Positions 36,624 through 48,623 of a stretch of DNA of 64,000 nt are shown here, piece after piece. Below the pieces are notes generated by a model. It worked only from the letters and a program-made list of their open reading frames with translations, made no database searches and was not told where the DNA came from. Numbering within the stretch: position 1 is the first letter of the stretch; every line of letters begins with the position of its first letter. The translations under genes were made by a program, and so were the position numbers. This DNA is from Luteimonas arsenica (GTDB lineage: Bacteria > Pseudomonadota > Gammaproteobacteria > Xanthomonadales > Xanthomonadaceae), in the NCBI RefSeq assembly GCF_004352825.1, contig NZ_SJRW01000001.1:1240001-1304000 (forward strand). Direction: 5' to 3'.

Positions 36624-37583
36624 TCAGGCGGCCTCGTAGGCGCCGTAGCCGCGCAGGCGGCGGTAGCGCTTCTCCAGCAGCGTCTCCACCGGCAGGCCTT
36701 CCAGCGCGTCGAGCTCGTTGAGCAGGACCGCCTTCAGGCGCAGCGCCATCTGCTTCGGGTTGCGGTGGGCGCCACCGATGGGCTCGCGCACCAGCTTGTC
36801 GACCAGGCCCAGGCCGAGCAGGCGCTTCGCGGTGAGGCCCAGCTGCTCGGCGGCGTCCTTGGCCTTGCCGGCGTCCTTCCACAGGATCGAGGCGCAGCCC
36901 TCGGGCGAGATCACCGAGTACGTGCTGTATTCCAGCATCACCGTGCGGTCGCCGACGCCGATCGCCAGCGCGCCGCCGGAGCCGCCTTCGCCGATCACCG
37001 TGCACACGATCGGGATCTTGAGCTCCGCCATTTCCATCAGGTTGCGGGCGATGGCCTCGGACTGGCCGCGCTCCTCGGCGCCGATGCCGGGATAGGCACC
37101 CGGGGTGTCGATGAAGGTGAACAGGGGCAGCCTGAAGCGTTCGGCCATCTTCATCAGGCGCAGCGCCTTGCGGTAGCCCTCCGGGCGCGGCATGCCGAAG
37201 TTGCGGCGCACCTTGGCCTTGGTGTCGCGGCCCTTCTGGTGGCCGATGATCATCACGCTGCGGCCGTTGATGCGGCCGATGCCGCCCACGATCGCGGCGT
37301 CGTCGGAGTAGGCGCGGTCGCCGGCCAGCTCCTGGAATTCATCGCAGATGTAGCGGATGTAGTCGTTGGTGTAGGGCCGCGCCGGGTGGCGCGCCAGCTG
37401 GGACACCTGCCAGGGGCTGAGGTCGCGGAAGATCTGCGCGGTGCGCAGGCGCAGCTTGTCCTGCAGGGTGCGCAGCTCGGCGTCGATGTTCACGGCCTGG
37501 CCGGAACTGGCCTGGCGCAGGTCCTGGATCTTCGCCTCAAGGTCGGCGATGGGCTGTTCGAAATCGAGGTAGTTCGGGTTCAT
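36624..37583 (-). CDS. accA: Acetyl-CoA carboxylase carboxyltransferase subunit alpha
   Basis: A 319-residue subunit, the same length as in E. coli, of the carboxyltransferase that makes malonyl-CoA for fatty acids. [40 protein letters not shown] and [16 protein letters not shown] are typical. A longer in-frame reading from 37865 is excluded by the family start. A TAGACT -10-like box lies at 37617-37612, so accA may have its own promoter besides dnaE read-through. Confidence 0.97.
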   Translation of the reverse strand: MNPNYLDFEQPIADLEAKIQDLRQASSGQAVNIDAELRTLQDKLRLRTAQIFRDLSPWQVSQLARHPARPYTNDYIRYICDEFQELAGDRAYSDDAAIVGGIGRINGRSVMIIGHQKGRDTKAKVRRNFGMPRPEGYRKALRLMKMAERFRLPLFTFIDTPGAYPGIGAEERGQSEAIARNLMEMAELKIPIVCTVIGEGGSGGALAIGVGDRTVMLEYSTYSVISPEGCASILWKDAGKAKDAAEQLGLTAKRLLGLGLVDKLVREPIGGAHRNPKQMALRLKAVLLNELDALEGLPVETLLEKRYRRLRGYGAYEAA

Positions 37584-37665
37584 CCGTGGGCCTGGAGGCC
37601 GGAAAACGGACAGTCTAGCCGACCGCGGCCAGAACCCCGTACCCGGCCGTGTGGCGATCGCCGGT

Positions 37666-41220
<3,555 letters not shown>

Positions 41221-41307
41221 CACGGGGCCGCTGGTGCAGCCCCGCAGGTTAGGTGCCAGCCCCCGCGGGGACAAGGCTTGACAGCCTGGTCCGCGCGGGG
41301 CGTCCCC

Positions 41308-41940
41308 TCAGTGGACGCGGAACATCGACGCGCCGACACCCGGGACATAGCTCGCGGCGCCACGCATGGCGACGTGTGCGCGCAGGGCGATCTCGGCGCG
41401 GCGGGCCTCCAGCCACTCGTCCCGGCCGAAGCTGAACCGGCCCGGGCGCTCGCCGCGGAGGATCGCTTCCTCGGCGCGCAGGCGGCGGAAGTCCAGGTAG
41501 GCCTCGGCGTCGGCGGCCAGCGCGGGCCAGGCCAGGTCGAGCAGCACCGCGGTGTCCAGGCCGCCGACCACCGGCACGTTGTCGGGCACCAGGCGGTCTC
41601 CGCCGCGGGCGTAGTCCGCCAGCAGGGCGATCCGCTCCAGCTGGTCGGGATCCAGCCGCCAGCCGGGTTCACGCGCCAGCATCCGCAGCGCCTGCAGACA
41701 GCGACGGCGCTGGTGGATGCAGGGTGCCCAGGGATGGCCGGCATAGGCCTGGGCCAGGCTGCGCGCGGCGCTGGCGATGCCGTCCACGCTGGGCACGTTG
41801 CCATGGGCCGCGAGCGAGCGGGCCACGGAATGGAAGCGTTCGACGCCGCGGGCCTTGGGTTCCAGGCCGGCGATGCGGTGGCGGCGGGCGTACTGCGGAC
41901 GGACGGTCGGCAGGGGCAGGTTGTCGAGGATGGCGTTCAT
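41308..41940 (-). CDS. DUF1232 (YkvA-like) domain protein
   Basis: A 210-residue soluble protein. About residues 115-150 carry LVPDNVPVVGGLDTAVLL, which matches the DUF1232/YkvA pattern (LIPDFIPVLGYLDD). The rest is Arg/Ala-rich helices; no signal peptide or transmembrane helix is clear. The start at 41940 is preferred to a longer frame from 42138 that would run into the regulator's leader. Function unknown. It is divergent from the winged-helix regulator, with repeated AAACCGG motifs between them, so it may be its target. Confidence 0.7.
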   Translation of the reverse strand: MNAILDNLPLPTVRPQYARRHRIAGLEPKARGVERFHSVARSLAAHGNVPSVDGIASAARSLAQAYAGHPWAPCIHQRRRCLQALRMLAREPGWRLDPDQLERIALLADYARGGDRLVPDNVPVVGGLDTAVLLDLAWPALAADAEAYLDFRRLRAEEAILRGERPGRFSFGRDEWLEARRAEIALRAHVAMRGAASYVPGVGASMFRVH

Positions 41941-42014
41941 GGCTGTCTCCGGATCGGGGGCGCCGGATTGGCGCAGCTGCAGGATCGCGCCGCCGCGCCG
42001 TCGAAGCTTGAGGG

Positions 42015-42082
42015 AAACCGGCGGAGCAGGTGATGGAATCGCGATGGAAGCCGGTTTTTGCTGATTCCTGCGTTCAAACCGG
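42015..42082. promoter_or_regulatory. Three AAACCGG motifs between the DUF1232 and regulator genes
   Basis: AAACCGG occurs at 42015-42021 and 42076-42082 and in inverted form (CCGGTTT) at 42051-42057. The second and third form an inverted repeat with an 18-base gap. The placement between divergent genes suggests an operator, perhaps for the adjacent winged-helix regulator; this is inference from position and symmetry only. Confidence 0.3.
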
Positions 42083-42118
42083 GGCTCGCTGCTGGGCGGA
42101 CCCGACCAAGGGGCTGCA

Positions 42119-44272
42119 ATGCCGGATGAAGCGCGCATCTACCGCTTCGGCGACGTCGAGGTCGACACCGCTGCGCACCGCGTCGTGCGCGGCGGGCGCG
42201 AGCTGGCGCTGGAGCCCAAGGCCTACTCGGTCCTGCTGGCCCTGCTGGAGCACCCCGGGCACGCGATCGCGCGCGACGACCTGCTCGACCGGGTCTGGGG
42301 GCACCGCCACGTCACGCCAGGCGTGCTCAACCGGGTGGTGGCGCAGCTGCGCAAGGCGCTGGGGGACGAGGCCGAGCATCCGCATTACATCCAGACCCTG
42401 CATGCGGTCGGCTACCGGTTCATGTGCGCGCCGGAGATATCAGTGCCCCAGGAGGCGGCCGAGGCGGAAATTTCCCCGTCGATGGAGGGGCGCGAAATTT
42501 CCGCCGACGCGGAGGCGGTGGTCGCTGCGGGGGAAGCGGCTGATGCAGCCGACACGGACGCCGCCGCCAGGCTGGTGGCCGGGGAGCGCGCTCCGCCCTG
42601 GGGCTGGGCACCCGGCCTGGCCCTGCTGCTGGTGCTTCTGGTGGCGGCGGTGGGCTGGTGGTGGCGGGGGAGCGATCCGGCACTGGCCCGGACGGGCGCC
42701 GCGGTGGCGGTCCGGCCATTCTCGATGCTGGGTGGAAGCGAGGGGGATGTCTGGTTCGCCGAAGGCCTGGCGCTGGAGATGCACGATGCACTGGCGGGGG
42801 TGCCGGGCCTCGAGGTGGCGGCGCTGATGGATGGCGACGATCCGCGCCGCAGCGCAGACGTCCGCGAACTCGGGCGCGAGCTCGCGGTCGATGCGATCCT
42901 CGATGCCAGCATCCGCCGCGACGGCGACAGGTTGCGCATCAGCGCCAGGCTCAGCGACACCCGTAGCGGCTACGTGCTGTGGAGCCGGCGCTACGAACAT
43001 TCCATGGCCGAGTTGTTCGCCACCCAGGGCGCGATCGCCGGCGAAGTGGTGGAGTCGATGCTGGGCGCAATGCCCGAGCAGCGCGAGTCGCTGCGGCGGC
43101 GGCTCGCACCCACGCGCAGCGTGGCCGCCTTCGACGCCTACCTGCGCGGCCTGTACCTGGCGCGCGCGCCAGCGACGCCGGAGCGCAGTTCGCAGGCTGC
43201 CGAGGCCTTTCGCGCCGCGCTGGCGGAGGATGCGGGTTTCGCGCGCGCACAGGCCGCGCTGTGCACCACGGAGACCGCCCGCTTCGAATACTGGAACGAC
43301 GTCGATGCCCACAAGCGCGCCCTGGCGGCCTGCGCGCGCGCCGCGGACTTCGAGCCGGCACCGCCCGAAGCGGCGCTGGCGCTGGGCAACCTCGAGCGCG
43401 TCGGCGGCGATTTCGACCGGGCGATGGCGCAGTTCGAGCGCGCGGCGGCCGATCCGGGCACCGCCGCCATGGCCCAGGTCGGCATCGCCAAGGTACATGC
43501 GGCGCGCGGCCAGGCCGAACTGGCGGAAGAGCATTTCAGGCAGGCGCTGGCGCTGGCCCCGGCCAGTGCCCGGATACGCGCCGAGGTCGGCTTCCAGGCC
43601 TATCGCGACGGTCGCATCGACGACGCGATCGGCCACTACCGGGAATCCCTGGCGCTGGATCCCGACAACGCCGGCAACTGGAACACCTACGGCTTCCTGC
43701 ACATGCTGCGCGGGGATACCGGCGAGGCCGCGCGCGCCTTCGAGCGTTCGATCGCGATCAGGCCCACGGCCGACGTGCTCGCCAATCTCGGCACCCTGCG
43801 CGCATGGTCCGGAGAGCATGCGGCTTCGGTCCCACTGTACCGGCGCGCGCTGGAACTCGATCCCGACGACTACGTCAACTGGGGCCTCCTCGGCGACGGT
43901 CTCCGCGAGAGTGGTGCGCCCCCGGGCGACGTGGTCGAGACGTTTTCCGAGGCGGAGCGCCGGGTGCGTCGCTACCTGGCGGTCGATCCCGGCGACGGCT
44001 ACGCGCTGGCCGCGCTGGGCTGGTACTGCGCGAACCTGGGCAAGCGCGACGAGGCGCTGGAAAAGGTGGGACTGGCGCGCGAGTCGGGACGCGGCGACCC
44101 CGCCGAGATCGCGCTCTACAACGCCGAGACGCTGGCCCTGCTGGGCGAGCGCGAAGCGTCCCGGGCCGAGGTCGCGCGCGCGCTTCGCGAGGGGCTCGAC
44201 GAAGCCCGCATCCGGGCCAGCCCGGTACTGCAGAAGGCGCAGGCGGCCGTGTCCAGCGAAGGGCGCGGCTGA
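42119..44272 (+). CDS. Membrane winged-helix transcriptional regulator with TPR repeats (CadC-like)
   Basis: A 717-residue protein. Residues about 1-103 are an OmpR/PhoB-type winged helix (YRFGDVEVDTAAHRVVRGG, LEPKAYSVLLALLEHPG, LNRVVAQLRKALGD, HAVGYRF) with no receiver domain. A linker and one transmembrane helix (about 163-181) follow, then a TolB-like periplasmic segment (about 195-330) and TPR-like helices (about 345-705). The layout is that of one-component membrane regulators such as CadC. The signal and targets are unknown; the divergent DUF1232 gene and the downstream small gene are plausible targets. Confidence 0.9.
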   Translation: MPDEARIYRFGDVEVDTAAHRVVRGGRELALEPKAYSVLLALLEHPGHAIARDDLLDRVWGHRHVTPGVLNRVVAQLRKALGDEAEHPHYIQTLHAVGYRFMCAPEISVPQEAAEAEISPSMEGREISADAEAVVAAGEAADAADTDAAARLVAGERAPPWGWAPGLALLLVLLVAAVGWWWRGSDPALARTGAAVAVRPFSMLGGSEGDVWFAEGLALEMHDALAGVPGLEVAALMDGDDPRRSADVRELGRELAVDAILDASIRRDGDRLRISARLSDTRSGYVLWSRRYEHSMAELFATQGAIAGEVVESMLGAMPEQRESLRRRLAPTRSVAAFDAYLRGLYLARAPATPERSSQAAEAFRAALAEDAGFARAQAALCTTETARFEYWNDVDAHKRALAACARAADFEPAPPEAALALGNLERVGGDFDRAMAQFERAAADPGTAAMAQVGIAKVHAARGQAELAEEHFRQALALAPASARIRAEVGFQAYRDGRIDDAIGHYRESLALDPDNAGNWNTYGFLHMLRGDTGEAARAFERSIAIRPTADVLANLGTLRAWSGEHAASVPLYRRALELDPDDYVNWGLLGDGLRESGAPPGDVVETFSEAERRVRRYLAVDPGDGYALAALGWYCANLGKRDEALEKVGLARESGRGDPAEIALYNAETLALLGEREASRAEVARALREGLDEARIRASPVLQKAQAAVSSEGRG

Positions 44273-44313
44273 TCCGCCCCGCGAGGGGCATCACGTGAAA
44301 GGAGGGCCACATC

Positions 44314-44460
44314 ATGGCGAACAAGCAGCCACCGTCCGTGGCAGGGCATCCACTGAGGAAGGGCGCTGGCCCGACCGTGCCGCCGGTGAAGCCACCCCCA
44401 ACGGGGCCGGTCGCCATTCCGCACAAGCCCAAGCCTGGCGGCCCGTCGGGCAAGAACTAG
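44314..44460 (+). CDS. Small basic proline-rich protein (48 residues)
   Basis: A short frame with an excellent ribosome site, AAAGGAGG at 44298-44305, eight bases before the ATG. The product is rich in Pro, Lys and Gly (PPVKPPPTGP, HKPKPGGPSGKN at the end), without a signal peptide, transmembrane helix or Cys, and probably disordered. It lies 41 bp after the regulator gene on the same strand, so it is probably co-transcribed. No family recognised. The Shine-Dalgarno is stronger than those of most genes here, which is the main argument that it is translated. It converges on rnhB. Confidence 0.6.
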   Translation: MANKQPPSVAGHPLRKGAGPTVPPVKPPPTGPVAIPHKPKPGGPSGKN

Positions 44461-44481
44461 GCCCAGCGATCGGCGATCCGG

Positions 44482-45111
44482 CTAGGGAGGCGGGAAAAGG
44501 TCGCGCGCTTCGGCCTCGCGGACCGGAGCGAAGCTCCTGCGATGCTGCGGGCAGGGTCCGTGCGCGCGCAGCGCTGCGAGGTGGGCCGGCGTGCCGTAGC
44601 CCTTGTGGCCGTCGAAGCCGTACTCGGGGTGTCGTGCATGCAGTTCGAGCATGGCGCGGTCGCGGCTGACCTTGGCCAGGATCGAGGCGGCCATGATGCT
44701 GCGGTCGAGGGCGTCGCCGCCGACCCAGGCCTCGGCCGCGCAGGGCAGGCCGGGCGGGATCGCGTTGCCGTCGATGCGCGCGGTGCCGGCGACGTGGGCG
44801 ACCGCCTCGATCGCGCGGCGCATGCCGAGCAGGGTGGCCTGGTAGATGTTGATGCGGTCGATCTCCGCGGCCTCGATCGACACGACCCGCCAGGCCAGGG
44901 CGCGTTCGACGATGCGTTCGTAGAGTTCGTCGCGGCGCCCGGCCTTCAGCGCCTTGGAGTCGTCCAGGCCGTTGATCCGCGCCTGCGCGGGATCGAACAC
45001 CACGGCCGCGACCACCACCGGGCCGGCGAGCGGGCCGCGCCCGGCCTCGTCGACGCCTGCGACCAGCGCGGAGACCGCCACCCTGCCGGGCGGCGCCGGC
45101 TGCAGCTTCAC
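44482..45111 (-). CDS. rnhB: Ribonuclease HII
   Basis: A 209-residue enzyme that removes ribonucleotides from [18 protein letters not shown] (catalytic Asp-Glu), IDGN, and [13 protein letters not shown] with a later [14 protein letters not shown] are diagnostic. The start codon is uncertain: GTG 45111 or GTG 45081, giving 209 or 199 residues; the shorter form resembles E. coli length. It follows lpxB by 23 bp. Confidence 0.95.
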   Translation of the reverse strand: MKLQPAPPGRVAVSALVAGVDEAGRGPLAGPVVVAAVVFDPAQARINGLDDSKALKAGRRDELYERIVERALAWRVVSIEAAEIDRINIYQATLLGMRRAIEAVAHVAGTARIDGNAIPPGLPCAAEAWVGGDALDRSIMAASILAKVSRDRAMLELHARHPEYGFDGHKGYGTPAHLAALRAHGPCPQHRRSFAPVREAEARDLFPPP

Positions 45112-45134
45112 GCCGCCGCGGGGCGCGCGCTGCC

Positions 45135-46337
45135 TCACGGCGGTGGCATGGCGCTGCTGGCGGCTTCTGGCGCGGAAGGCCGGGGGTCGAGCAGCTCGGC
45201 CACCGCGGTCGCGGCCTCGCGCGAGGCGTCGCGGCGCAGCAGCAGGTGCAGTTCGCGGTAGCGCGGTTCCAGCAGCTTGACCGCGTCGGGGTCGGAGAAC
45301 CAGGCCATGACGGCCTCGGCCAGCTTCAGCGGGGTGCAGTCGTCCTGCATCAGCTCGGGCGCGATGGTCTCGCCGGCGAGCACGTTGGGTAGTGCGTAGC
45401 GGTCGACCTTGAGCATACCCAGGCCCTTGACGATGGCGTGGGTGGTCGGGGAGATGCGGTAGCCGACCACCATCGGGCGCTTGGCCAGCATGGCCTCCAG
45501 GGTCGCGGTGCCCGAGGCCAGCAGCACCACGTCGGACGCGACCATCGCCGCGCGCGCGGAACCGTCGAGCAGACGCACCGCGGGCGCGGTGGCGCCCGGC
45601 GCCGGGAGCATCGCGGCCAGGGCCTCGCGGCAGGCGGCGTTGGCCGCCGGCACCAGCACCTGCAGCCCGGGAATGCGCTCGGCGACCAGGGCCGCGGCCT
45701 GCAGGAAGGCCGGCCCCAGGCGTTCGATCTCGCCCAGGCGCGAACCCGGCAGCACCGCCAGCACCGGCGCGTCCTGGTCGACCTCCAGCGCGATGCGCGC
45801 GCCGCGGCGGTCGGGGTTGAGCGGCATGGCGTCGGCCATCGGGTGGCCGACGAAGCGCGCATCCACGCCGTGGCGGGCGTAGATCGGCGGCTCCATCGGG
45901 AACAGGCACAGCACGCGGTCGGCGCTGCGGCCGATCTTCGCCGCACGGCCCTGGCGCCAGGCCCAGACCGAAGGGCTGACGTAGTGCACGGTGCAGACGC
46001 CCTTCGCCTTCAGCCGGCGCTCCAGTCCGAGGTTGAAGTCGGGGGCGTCGATGCCGATGAAGGCGTCGGGCTTCCAGTCCAGGATCCTGCGCTGCAGGCC
46101 CCGGCGCAGGCGCAGCAGGCGCGGCAGGTGGGCCAGCACTTCGGACAGGCCCATGACGGCGAGTTCGCCGGCGTCGTGCCAGGTGTCCATGCCGGCCGCG
46201 CGCATGGCGTCGCCGCCGACGCCGGCGAATTCCGCGTCGGGGAAGCGTTCGCGCAGTCCTTCGACCAATCCCGCGCCGAGCAGGTCGCCGGAGGCCTCGC
46301 CGGCGACCAGCGCGAAGCGCGGCCCGCCGCCGGTCAC
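45135..46337 (-). CDS. lpxB: Lipid-A-disaccharide synthase
   Basis: A 400-residue glycosyltransferase condensing UDP-diacylglucosamine and lipid X to lipid A disaccharide. [50 protein letters not shown] and [12 protein letters not shown] are family landmarks. GTG start overlapping lpxA by 4 bp. An Ala/Pro-rich tail (about 385-400) is extra relative to E. coli. Confidence 0.97.
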   Translation of the reverse strand: MTGGGPRFALVAGEASGDLLGAGLVEGLRERFPDAEFAGVGGDAMRAAGMDTWHDAGELAVMGLSEVLAHLPRLLRLRRGLQRRILDWKPDAFIGIDAPDFNLGLERRLKAKGVCTVHYVSPSVWAWRQGRAAKIGRSADRVLCLFPMEPPIYARHGVDARFVGHPMADAMPLNPDRRGARIALEVDQDAPVLAVLPGSRLGEIERLGPAFLQAAALVAERIPGLQVLVPAANAACREALAAMLPAPGATAPAVRLLDGSARAAMVASDVVLLASGTATLEAMLAKRPMVVGYRISPTTHAIVKGLGMLKVDRYALPNVLAGETIAPELMQDDCTPLKLAEAVMAWFSDPDAVKLLEPRYRELHLLLRRDASREAATAVAELLDPRPSAPEAASSAMPPP

Positions 46338-47128
46338 CGCAGCAGCGGCCGGTCGCCGCCCTCGATGAAGTCCAGCATCCGGCGCACGTCCTCGCTGCCG
46401 CCGGCAAGCTCGGCCAGCTTGCCGCGGGCATCGTCCAGGCTGTCGCCGGACATGTACACCGCGCGGTAGGCGCGGCGGATCGCGGCGATGCGGTCGGGGT
46501 CGAAGCCGCGGCGCTTGAGGCCTTCGGCATTGATGCCGCGCGGGCGGCCATAGCCTTCCTGCGCGACCATCAGGAAGGGCGGCACGTCGCCGTTGACGAA
46601 GGCCCCCATGCCGATGAAGGCGTGGTCGCCGATGCGGCAGAACTGGTGCACGCCGGCGAAGCCGCTGAGGATGACGTGGTCACCGACCACGACATGGCCG
46701 GCGAGCGTCGCGTTGTTCGAGAACACGCAGTGGTCGCCGACGATGCAGTCGTGGGCGACGTGGGTATAGGCCAGCAGCCAGTTGTCGTTGCCGATGCGGG
46801 TCACGCCGCCGCCGTCGCCGGTGCCGCGGTTGATGGTGGTGAACTCGCGGATGACGTTGCGGTCGCCGATCTCCAGGCGCACGTCTTCGCCGCGGAACTT
46901 CTTGTCCTGCGGCTCGCCGCCGATCGCGGCGTGGCCGTGGACGTGGTTGTCGCGGCCGATGCGGGTCGGGCCGGTCACGCTGCAGTGCGGGCCGATGCGC
47001 GTGCCTTCGCCGATCTCGACGCCGGGGCCGACGATGGTGAAGGCGCCGATGCTGGCGCCGTCGCCGATGATCGCCGAGGGATCGACGACCGCGCTGGCGT
47101 GGATCGACGCCGCGGCCATGTCAGGCAT
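46334..47128 (-). CDS. lpxA: UDP-N-acetylglucosamine acyltransferase
   Basis: A 264-residue left-handed beta-helix acyltransferase, first step of lipid A synthesis. Hexapeptide repeats ([20 protein letters not shown] onward) and the catalytic-His region THVAHDC, plus NNATLAGHV and AGVHQFC are present. Start 47128 gives near E. coli length (262); 47119 is also possible. Overlaps the fabZ stop by 8 bp and lpxB by 4 bp. Confidence 0.97.
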   Translation of the reverse strand: MPDMAAASIHASAVVDPSAIIGDGASIGAFTIVGPGVEIGEGTRIGPHCSVTGPTRIGRDNHVHGHAAIGGEPQDKKFRGEDVRLEIGDRNVIREFTTINRGTGDGGGVTRIGNDNWLLAYTHVAHDCIVGDHCVFSNNATLAGHVVVGDHVILSGFAGVHQFCRIGDHAFIGMGAFVNGDVPPFLMVAQEGYGRPRGINAEGLKRRGFDPDRIAAIRRAYRAVYMSGDSLDDARGKLAELAGGSEDVRRMLDFIEGGDRPLLR

Positions 47129-47585
47129 CGACCTCGGCGCAGAGGATGTCGGCGCTGGCCACCTGGCCACCGTCGACGCGGGCGACGCCGCAGTACAGGG
47201 TCATGTTGCGGATCTCGCGCTTGATCGTGACCTCGATGTCCATGCGGTCGCCGGGGACGACCATGTTCGCGAAGCGGGCGTTGTCCACCTTGACCAGGTA
47301 GGACAGGCGGCCCTCGTGGCTGGCGCCGCCGCGCAGGAGCTGGGTCAGCACGCCGCCGGCCTGGGCCATGGCCTCGACCACCAGCACGCCGGGCATCACC
47401 GGGCGGTCGGGGAAGTGGCCCTGGAAATAGGCCTCGTTCGCGGTCACGTTCTTGTATGCGAGCACGCGCTTGCCTTCGTCGTCGAACTCCACCACGCGGT
47501 CGAGCAGCAGGAAGGGGTAGCGGTGCGGGAGCATCACGCGGATGCCCTCGACGCCGATCGGAAGGGTCGGCTTGTCGGCGGTCAT
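47121..47585 (-). CDS. fabZ: 3-hydroxyacyl-[ACP] dehydratase FabZ
   Basis: A 154-residue hotdog dehydratase of fatty acid elongation. [11 protein letters not shown], the catalytic His in [13 protein letters not shown] and the catalytic Glu in VEAMAQAGG are seen. It overlaps lpxD by 4 bp (ATGA) and lpxA by 8 bp; sharing the operon lets the cell balance phospholipid and lipid A use of 3-hydroxyacyl-ACP. Confidence 0.97.
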   Translation of the reverse strand: MTADKPTLPIGVEGIRVMLPHRYPFLLLDRVVEFDDEGKRVLAYKNVTANEAYFQGHFPDRPVMPGVLVVEAMAQAGGVLTQLLRGGASHEGRLSYLVKVDNARFANMVVPGDRMDIEVTIKREIRNMTLYCGVARVDGGQVASADILCAEVDA

Positions 47586-48592
47586 GTCTTCTCCTTGGCG
47601 AGCGCCTGGACCTGGCGGGCCAGCGCATCGAGTTGCCGGAACCGGGCCGCACTGCGGCGCCAGCTCCGATTGTCCATGAGCGGCGTGCCCGAGGAATATT
47701 CCCCTGGCTCGTCGATCGAAGCGGTGACCAGGGCCATCGCGGTGATGGTCACCCGGTCGCAGATGCTGATGTGGCCGACGATGCCCGCGGCGCCCCCGAT
47801 CAGGCAGTAGCGGCCGATGGTCGTACTGCCCGCCACCGCGACGCAGCCGGCCATGGCCGTGTGCGCACCGATGCGGACGTTGTGGGCGATCTGGATCTGG
47901 TTGTCCAGGCGCACGTCCTCGCCGAGCACGGTGTCCTCGATGGCACCGCGGTCGATCGTGGTGTTGGCCCCGATCTCGCAGTCGTCGCCGACGACCACGC
48001 CGCCCTGCTGCGGCACCTTGATCCAGCGCCCCGCGTCCATCGCCAGGCCGAAGCCGTCTGCGCCGAGCACGGCGCCGGGATGGACCAGCACGCGTTCGCC
48101 CAGGCGCACGCGGCGCACGAGGCTGACGCGCGCGACCAGGCGGCTGCCGACGCCGACCACGCAGTCCTCGCCGATCACGCAGCCTGGGCCGACGATCGCG
48201 CCGGCGCCGATGCGAGAGCGCGCGCCCACGAAGGCGAGCGGGCCGATTTCGGCGGCGGGATCGACCTCGGCCGAGGCGTCGACCACGGCGGAGGGATGCA
48301 CGCCGGGGTTGGCCGCCGGAGGCGGATCGAACAGGGCGGCGATCTTCGCGAACGCCACGTAGGGGTCGCGCGCGACCAGCAGGGTGCGATCCAGCCCTTC
48401 GGCATCGTCCTCGCGGACGACCACGATGCCGGCGGCGGACTCCGCCAGCTGGCTGCGGTAGCGTGGATTGGACAGGAACGAGAGTTGCCCCGGGCCAGCC
48501 CCGGCAAGGGTGGCCACCGAGTCGATGGCGGTGGCGCCGTCGCCGCGCAGGGCGAGGCCGAAGCGCTCGGCCAGGGCCGCCGCCGTCAACAT
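47582..48592 (-). CDS. lpxD: UDP-3-O-(3-hydroxyacyl)glucosamine N-acyltransferase
   Basis: A 336-residue acyltransferase, third step of lipid A synthesis. N-terminal uridine-binding domain (LSFLSNPRYRSQL), hexapeptide beta-helix from about 105, IQIAHNVRIG with the catalytic His, and a C-terminal helix. The ATG at 48592 is chosen because GGAG lies six bases upstream; ATG 48604 lacks this. It follows bamA directly: no skp/ompH gene is present. Confidence 0.96.
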   Translation of the reverse strand: MLTAAALAERFGLALRGDGATAIDSVATLAGAGPGQLSFLSNPRYRSQLAESAAGIVVVREDDAEGLDRTLLVARDPYVAFAKIAALFDPPPAANPGVHPSAVVDASAEVDPAAEIGPLAFVGARSRIGAGAIVGPGCVIGEDCVVGVGSRLVARVSLVRRVRLGERVLVHPGAVLGADGFGLAMDAGRWIKVPQQGGVVVGDDCEIGANTTIDRGAIEDTVLGEDVRLDNQIQIAHNVRIGAHTAMAGCVAVAGSTTIGRYCLIGGAAGIVGHISICDRVTITAMALVTASIDEPGEYSSGTPLMDNRSWRRSAARFRQLDALARQVQALAKEKT

Positions 48593-48623
48593 GCTGGACT
48601 CCATCGTCCGCGTCCCCGGCGGC

